A stretch of DNA of 9,179 nucleotides from Comamonadaceae bacterium (GTDB lineage: Bacteria; Pseudomonadota; Gammaproteobacteria; Burkholderiales; Burkholderiaceae_C), in assembly GCA_947460065.1 (NCBI GenBank), contig CANHGF010000071.1:1-9179 (forward strand), read 5' to 3'. This document shows positions 5,877 to 9,179 of the stretch, in pieces. Position numbers and translations under genes: made by a program. The notes beneath the pieces were generated by a model. The model saw nothing but the letters and a program-made list of their open reading frames with translations, was not told the origin of the DNA and did not search any database. Each line of letters starts with the position of its first letter. Position 1 is the first letter of the stretch.

Positions 5877-6608
5877 TCAGCCGCGGCGACCGAGCACGGC
5901 CAGGCTCAAAGCGGCCAGTGCGGCGGTCTCAGCCCGCAGCACGCGCGCGCCCAGGCTGACGGGCACAAAGCCCGCAGCCCTGGCTTGCGCCTCCTCACCG
6001 GCCGAAAGGCCGCCCTCAGGACCGCTGAGGAATACGACCTCGGCCTGCGCGCTGGCCTGTGCAAGCAAGGTGTCCAGCGGGAGCGCTTGCGCGTCGAGCG
6101 AGAGCAGGCAGCGCAGCGGCGCTTTCGGGGCGCCGGCCAGCCAGTGCGGCAAATCGCTGATGGGTCCAACCTCGGGCAACCGGTTGCCGCCACACTGCTC
6201 GCTGGCGGCTGTCGCCACCGCCTGCCAATGCAGCCGCTTCTTGCCGGCGCGCTCGCCGCTCAGGCGCAGCACGCTGTGCGCGGTCTGCAAGGGCCAGAGG
6301 CTGGCCGCGCCCAGCTCGGTGGCTTTTTCCACCAGCCAGTCCATGCGCTCATTGGCCGGCATGCCCAAGCCCAGATGCACCCGCCGCTGCGGCTCGCGCT
6401 CTGTTGCCTGCCATTGCAGCAGCTCGACCTGCACATCGCTGCGCCCCATCGCGGTGATGCGCGCCTGCCATTGGCCGCCCTCGCCGTTGAACAGCGTGAT
6501 CTCCTGCCCGGGCTGAAGGCGCAGCACCTGCACATGGCGGGCGGCGCTGGCCGGCAACGCCAGACTCTGCTTTGCGACCAGCGCGCCCGGGACAAAAAAG
6601 CGTGGCAT
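5877..6608 (-). CDS. rsmE: 16S rRNA (uracil-1498-N3)-methyltransferase RsmE
   Basis: RsmE methylates N3 of U1498 in 16S rRNA, in the 30S subunit, using S-adenosylmethionine. The 243-aa product has the family length. It has the N-terminal PUA-like RNA-binding part (about 1-70, including A-A-R-H-V-Q-V-L-R-L, 22-31), followed by the SPOUT trefoil-knot methyltransferase domain with M-D-W-L-V-E-K-A-T-E-L-G (89-100), A-S-E-Q-C-G-G-N-R-L-P (135-145), S-G-P-E-G-G-L-S-A-G-E (195-205) and L-G-A-R-V-L-R-A-E-T-A (219-229). The ATG at 6608 is only 2 nt after the stop codon of the upstream kinase gene (TGACCATG) and has no good Shine-Dalgarno of its own, so translation is probably coupled to the kinase. 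The function is unrelated to the kinase; the operon looks like one of convenience. Confidence 0.95.
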   Translation of the reverse strand: MPRFFVPGALVAKQSLALPASAARHVQVLRLQPGQEITLFNGEGGQWQARITAMGRSDVQVELLQWQATEREPQRRVHLGLGMPANERMDWLVEKATELGAASLWPLQTAHSVLRLSGERAGKKRLHWQAVATAASEQCGGNRLPEVGPISDLPHWLAGAPKAPLRCLLSLDAQALPLDTLLAQASAQAEVVFLSGPEGGLSAGEEAQARAAGFVPVSLGARVLRAETAALAALSLAVLGRRG

Positions 6609-6610
6609 GG

Positions 6611-7735
6611 TCAGAAGGTGTAGCCGGCCTGCAGCGCGCCGCCTTCAATCTGTTCGAGCAGGCGCAGCAGGGGCGCGAGCAGGCGGTAGCGGGACGCGCT
6701 CTGGCGCACATAGGCGATGAAGCGCGGCGTGTCGGCCAGGTATTGCGCCTTGCCGTCGCGCAGCGTCAGGCGGGCAAAGATGCCCAGGATCTTGAGGTGG
6801 CGCTGCAGGCCCATCCACTCGACCGCCTCGTAGAACTCGCCGAAGTCCGCCCCCACCGGCAAGCCCGCCTTGCGCGCCTGCTGCCAGTAGCGCACGGTGA
6901 TGTCGATCACGAATTCCTCGTCCCAGCTGATGAAGGCATCGCGCATCAGGCTGGCGATGTCGTAGGTGATGGGGCCATAGACCGCGTCCTGAAAGTCCAG
7001 CACCCCCAGGGGCTCGCCTGCTGCGCTGGCCATCAGGTTGCGTGGCATGAAATCGCGGTGGACATAGACCCGTGCGCCACCGAGCGCCTGAAGGTTGTGC
7101 CGCCGTATGAGTTCAAAGGCATCCTGAAGGGTCTGCTGTTGCGCCGGCTCCAGCGTCAATTTGCGGTGGCCTCCGACATACCATTCGGGGAACAGCCCCA
7201 GCTCGCGCGCCAGCAGGGCGTCGTCATAGGGTGGCAGAACGTCCGGCCGTGAGGCGCTTTGCCAGCGCACCAGGGTATCGATGGCGGCCAGGAACAGATC
7301 ATGGGTGGGCTGCCCGCGCAGGGGCAGGGCCTGGGCCGGACCGGCCTTGATGGTCTGCATCATGGTCTGTGCCCCCAGATCGCTCAGCAGCATGAAACCC
7401 TGGCCCTGATCCCAGGTCAGTACCTGCGGCACCCGCAGCCCGGACTGCTGCATCAGGTCGGCCACCTTGACGAAGGGACGGCAGTCCTCCTTGTCGGGCG
7501 GCGCGTCCATGATGATCAGGCTTTGCCCATCCTTGCCGTCCACGCGCAGGTAGCGCCTGAAGCTGGCATCGGCTGAAGCGGGCCGCAAGCTGGCGGGCTG
7601 CACAGGGTGGGCGGTGCTGATGGCCTGGAGCCAATGCTCGAAGGCCCTCTCGCGGGCCGGGTCAGCCCAGCTCACCGCAGCCGTGCTGGTGGCTGCGGGC
7701 AGGGCTTGTGCATCGCTGGAGGCAGGATGGGTCAT
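6611..7735 (-). CDS. amgK: AmgK-like N-acetylmuramate/N-acetylglucosamine kinase (APH-fold)
   Basis: The 374-aa product belongs to the aminoglycoside-phosphotransferase-fold kinases and resembles AmgK, which phosphorylates the anomeric carbon of MurNAc and GlcNAc in cytoplasmic peptidoglycan recycling. The N-lobe has A-D-A-S-F-R-R-Y-L-R-V (55-65), the nucleotide loop region. The catalytic loop is V-H-R-D-F-M-P-R-N (225-233), with D228 as catalytic base and N233 as a metal ligand. G-V-L-D-F-Q-D-A-V-Y-G-P-I-T-Y-D (244-259) carries metal ligand D247 and is characteristic of AmgK. The first 20 or so residues are low-complexity and may be dispensable. The gene is divergent from lptD across 54 nt, an arrangement also known for amgK in pseudomonads. 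The usual partner murU (nucleotidyltransferase) is absent downstream; rsmE follows instead. The fold is certain; the exact substrate is inferred from the motif and the context. Confidence 0.85.
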   Translation of the reverse strand: MTHPASSDAQALPAATSTAAVSWADPARERAFEHWLQAISTAHPVQPASLRPASADASFRRYLRVDGKDGQSLIIMDAPPDKEDCRPFVKVADLMQQSGLRVPQVLTWDQGQGFMLLSDLGAQTMMQTIKAGPAQALPLRGQPTHDLFLAAIDTLVRWQSASRPDVLPPYDDALLARELGLFPEWYVGGHRKLTLEPAQQQTLQDAFELIRRHNLQALGGARVYVHRDFMPRNLMASAAGEPLGVLDFQDAVYGPITYDIASLMRDAFISWDEEFVIDITVRYWQQARKAGLPVGADFGEFYEAVEWMGLQRHLKILGIFARLTLRDGKAQYLADTPRFIAYVRQSASRYRLLAPLLRLLEQIEGGALQAGYTF

Positions 7736-7789
7736 GGATAATTGTTCAACGAGGACGGACTCGAAAGACGGGTTTATCTCATATTCACG
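7736..7789. promoter_or_regulatory. Divergent promoter region between amgK and lptD
   Basis: These 54 nt must carry or overlap the promoters of both divergent genes. The tract is more AT-rich than its surroundings (for example TTTATCTCATATTC at 7773-7786), but I cannot pick a convincing -35/-10 pair on either strand, and no sigma-E type GGAACTT element is visible. Neither start codon has a strong Shine-Dalgarno. Promoter elements probably extend into the coding regions. Confidence 0.4.
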
Positions 7790-9179
7790 ATGCGCCTAGC
7801 TTTTTGCATGCGGTTTTTTCATCGGGCTGGCGCATGCTTGGCCCTGGGCTGGATGCTGGGCGCCTCTGCGCAGATGCCCGGCCCCGCTTTGCGGCTGTCG
7901 CCGATGTTGATCGAAAAACCGACGCTGGACAGTGAGCAACAGGCACCGGCATTTGTGTCGGGTGAGCGCATCAGCGGCCAGACCGATGTGCGCCTGAGCG
8001 TCGATGGTCAAGCCCAACTGCGCCGCGGGCCGACCGCCGTGCGCGCCGAGCGCATTGATCTTGAGCAGGGTACGCAAAATCTGACCGCCACAGGGCCGGT
8101 GCGCCTGAGCCGTTCAGGCCATGTGTTCAGCGGCCAGGAGCTTCATCTGCGAATCGATACCTTTGAGGGCTTCTTCGCCAAGCCGCAGTTCCGTTTTCGC
8201 AGCGGCGGCCAGGGCCAGGCCGAGCGCTTCGAATTCCAGGGCGATCAGCGCATGAGTGCCGTGTCGGCCAGCTACACCACCTGTGAGCGCGATAACGAGG
8301 AGAGCTGGAAGCCGGCCTGGGAGTTCACTGCCGAGCGCTTCGACTTCGATTTTGACGCCGAGGTCGGCCAAGCCCAGCATATCCGGCTGCGGTTTCAGGA
8401 CACCACCATCCTGGCCTGGCCCGGCACGGTGAGCTTTCCGCTCAGTGACAAGCGCAAATCCGGCCTGCTGCCGCCGACCTACGCGCTTGACACCAGCGGC
8501 GGCCTGACGCTCAGTGCGCCCTACTACTTCAATATTGCGCCCAATTACGACGCCACCCTCACACCCACCCTCATGAGCAAACGCGGCCTGGACCTGGGCA
8601 GCGAGCTGCGTTATCTGGAGCGCAGCGATCGGGGCAGCTTGCGGTTGAACCTGATGCCCAACGACCGCATCAATGAGAAGCAGCGTTGGTCTTACGCCCT
8701 GCAGCACAGCGGGCGCTGGAGCGAGGGTGTGCCCGGTAACCTGGCCTACAACCTGAACCTCAACCGGGTCAGCGACGATGACTACTGGCGCGACTTCCCG
8801 CGCCAGGGCAAGGCCCTGACCCAGCGTTTGCTGCCGGCCGATCTCGGCCTGAGCTGGTCTCAGGGCCAATTTCAGGCCAGCTTGCGGGCTTTGCAGTGGC
8901 AAACCCTGCAGGACCCGCTCTCGCCCATCGTGCCCCCCTATGACCGCCTGCCGCAACTGGCTCTGCGCCACGGTAGCAGCCTGGCCTCGGCAGCAGGCCC
9001 GCTGGAGACGGTGCTCGAGACCGACTTCACCCGCTTTTCGGCATTGCGCAGCCTGACCAGCCAGACCAATGCCGACCGCCTGTATGCCCGCGCCCAACTG
9101 TCCAGCCCCTGGGTCTGGCCGGCTGGCTACATCACGCCCAAATTGCAGCTCCATGCGACCCACTACAGCTTTGCCGAGA
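7790..9179 (+). CDS. lptD: LPS-assembly protein LptD, truncated by the window end
   Basis: LptD is the outer-membrane barrel that, plugged by LptE, inserts lipopolysaccharide into the outer leaflet. The first 463 residues are visible. A signal peptide (about 1-27; hydrophobic CLALGWMLGASA, with probable cleavage before Q28) is followed by the periplasmic beta-jellyroll (OstA-N/LptA-like) at about 55-165, with F-V-S-G-E-R-I-S-G-Q-T-D, A-T-G-P-V-R-L and F-E-G-F-F-A-K-P-Q-F-R-F. Then comes the start of the barrel, with R-K-S-G-L-L-P-P-T-Y (222-231), Y-Y-F-N-I-A-P-N-Y-D-A-T (245-256) and P-T-L-M-S-K-R-G (259-266), all typical LptD motifs. C165 (T-T-C-E-R) matches the conserved jellyroll-end cysteine; no cysteine is seen between the signal peptide and C165. 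ATG 7790 is chosen as the first start; ATG 7808 (MRFFHRAG) would give an equally good, shorter signal peptide. The gene is divergent from the amgK-like kinase. surA often follows it but lies outside the window. Confidence 0.93.
   Translation, partial: MRLAFCMRFFHRAGACLALGWMLGASAQMPGPALRLSPMLIEKPTLDSEQQAPAFVSGERISGQTDVRLSVDGQAQLRRGPTAVRAERIDLEQGTQNLTATGPVRLSRSGHVFSGQELHLRIDTFEGFFAKPQFRFRSGGQGQAERFEFQGDQRMSAVSASYTTCERDNEESWKPAWEFTAERFDFDFDAEVGQAQHIRLRFQDTTILAWPGTVSFPLSDKRKSGLLPPTYALDTSGGLTLSAPYYFNIAPNYDATLTPTLMSKRGLDLGSELRYLERSDRGSLRLNLMPNDRINEKQRWSYALQHSGRWSEGVPGNLAYNLNLNRVSDDDYWRDFPRQGKALTQRLLPADLGLSWSQGQFQASLRALQWQTLQDPLSPIVPPYDRLPQLALRHGSSLASAAGPLETVLETDFTRFSALRSLTSQTNADRLYARAQLSSPWVWPAGYITPKLQLHATHYSFAE

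Noticed and set aside
8114..9163. Long open frame (349 codons) on the minus strand opposite lptD
   Set aside because: It lies wholly antisense to a clearly recognisable LptD, is rich in A/G/Q/R as expected of a high-GC shadow frame, and has no recognisable domain.

Overview
The window is high-GC, densely coded bacterial DNA with no mobile elements, rRNA, tRNA or CRISPR. The protein sequences (a MetX-MetW pair, RsmE, an AmgK-type sugar kinase divergent from LptD, an Amt ammonium channel) and the codon use point to a betaproteobacterium of the Burkholderiales, most likely Comamonadaceae-like. This assignment is inferred from remembered family sequences, not from a search. Ten regions or genes fill the window and no gene-free stretch exceeds about 200 bases.

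Layout. 1-385 (-) is the N-terminal part of an ammonium transporter cut by the left edge. A divergent intergenic region (386-580) holds a candidate sigma-54 promoter facing it. 581-1159 (+) is a GDT1/TMEM165 (UPF0016) family cation transporter with two E-M-G-D-K-T motifs. 1160-1289 is a compact regulatory leader: a candidate promoter, an RNA that matches the SAM-II (metA/SAM_alpha) riboswitch, and an intrinsic terminator that ends just before a TTG start. 1290-2444 (+) is metX (homoserine O-acyltransferase), overlapped by 4 nt by metW (2441-3037). 3120-4601 (+) is an M20 family metallopeptidase. Convergent to these on the minus strand lies a cluster that, in transcription order, reads amgK-like kinase (7735-6611), rsmE (6608-5877, 2 nt after the kinase) and an MFS transporter (5798-4623). 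7790 to the right edge (+) is lptD, divergent from the kinase and truncated by the window end.

How the genes work together. metX and metW make and support the activated homoserine intermediate of methionine synthesis. The leader RNA upstream of them would bind S-adenosylmethionine, the end product, and turn the pair off, probably by letting the terminator form. The M20 peptidase has its own ribosome binding site 82 nt downstream and may be co-transcribed. The kinase and LptD are both linked to the cell envelope: peptidoglycan sugar salvage in one case, lipopolysaccharide export to the outer membrane in the other.

The most notable item is the SAM-II-like riboswitch with a readable terminator/antiterminator switch. 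The class is known mainly from Alphaproteobacteria, while this genome looks betaproteobacterial. The genes themselves are mostly ordinary housekeeping genes.
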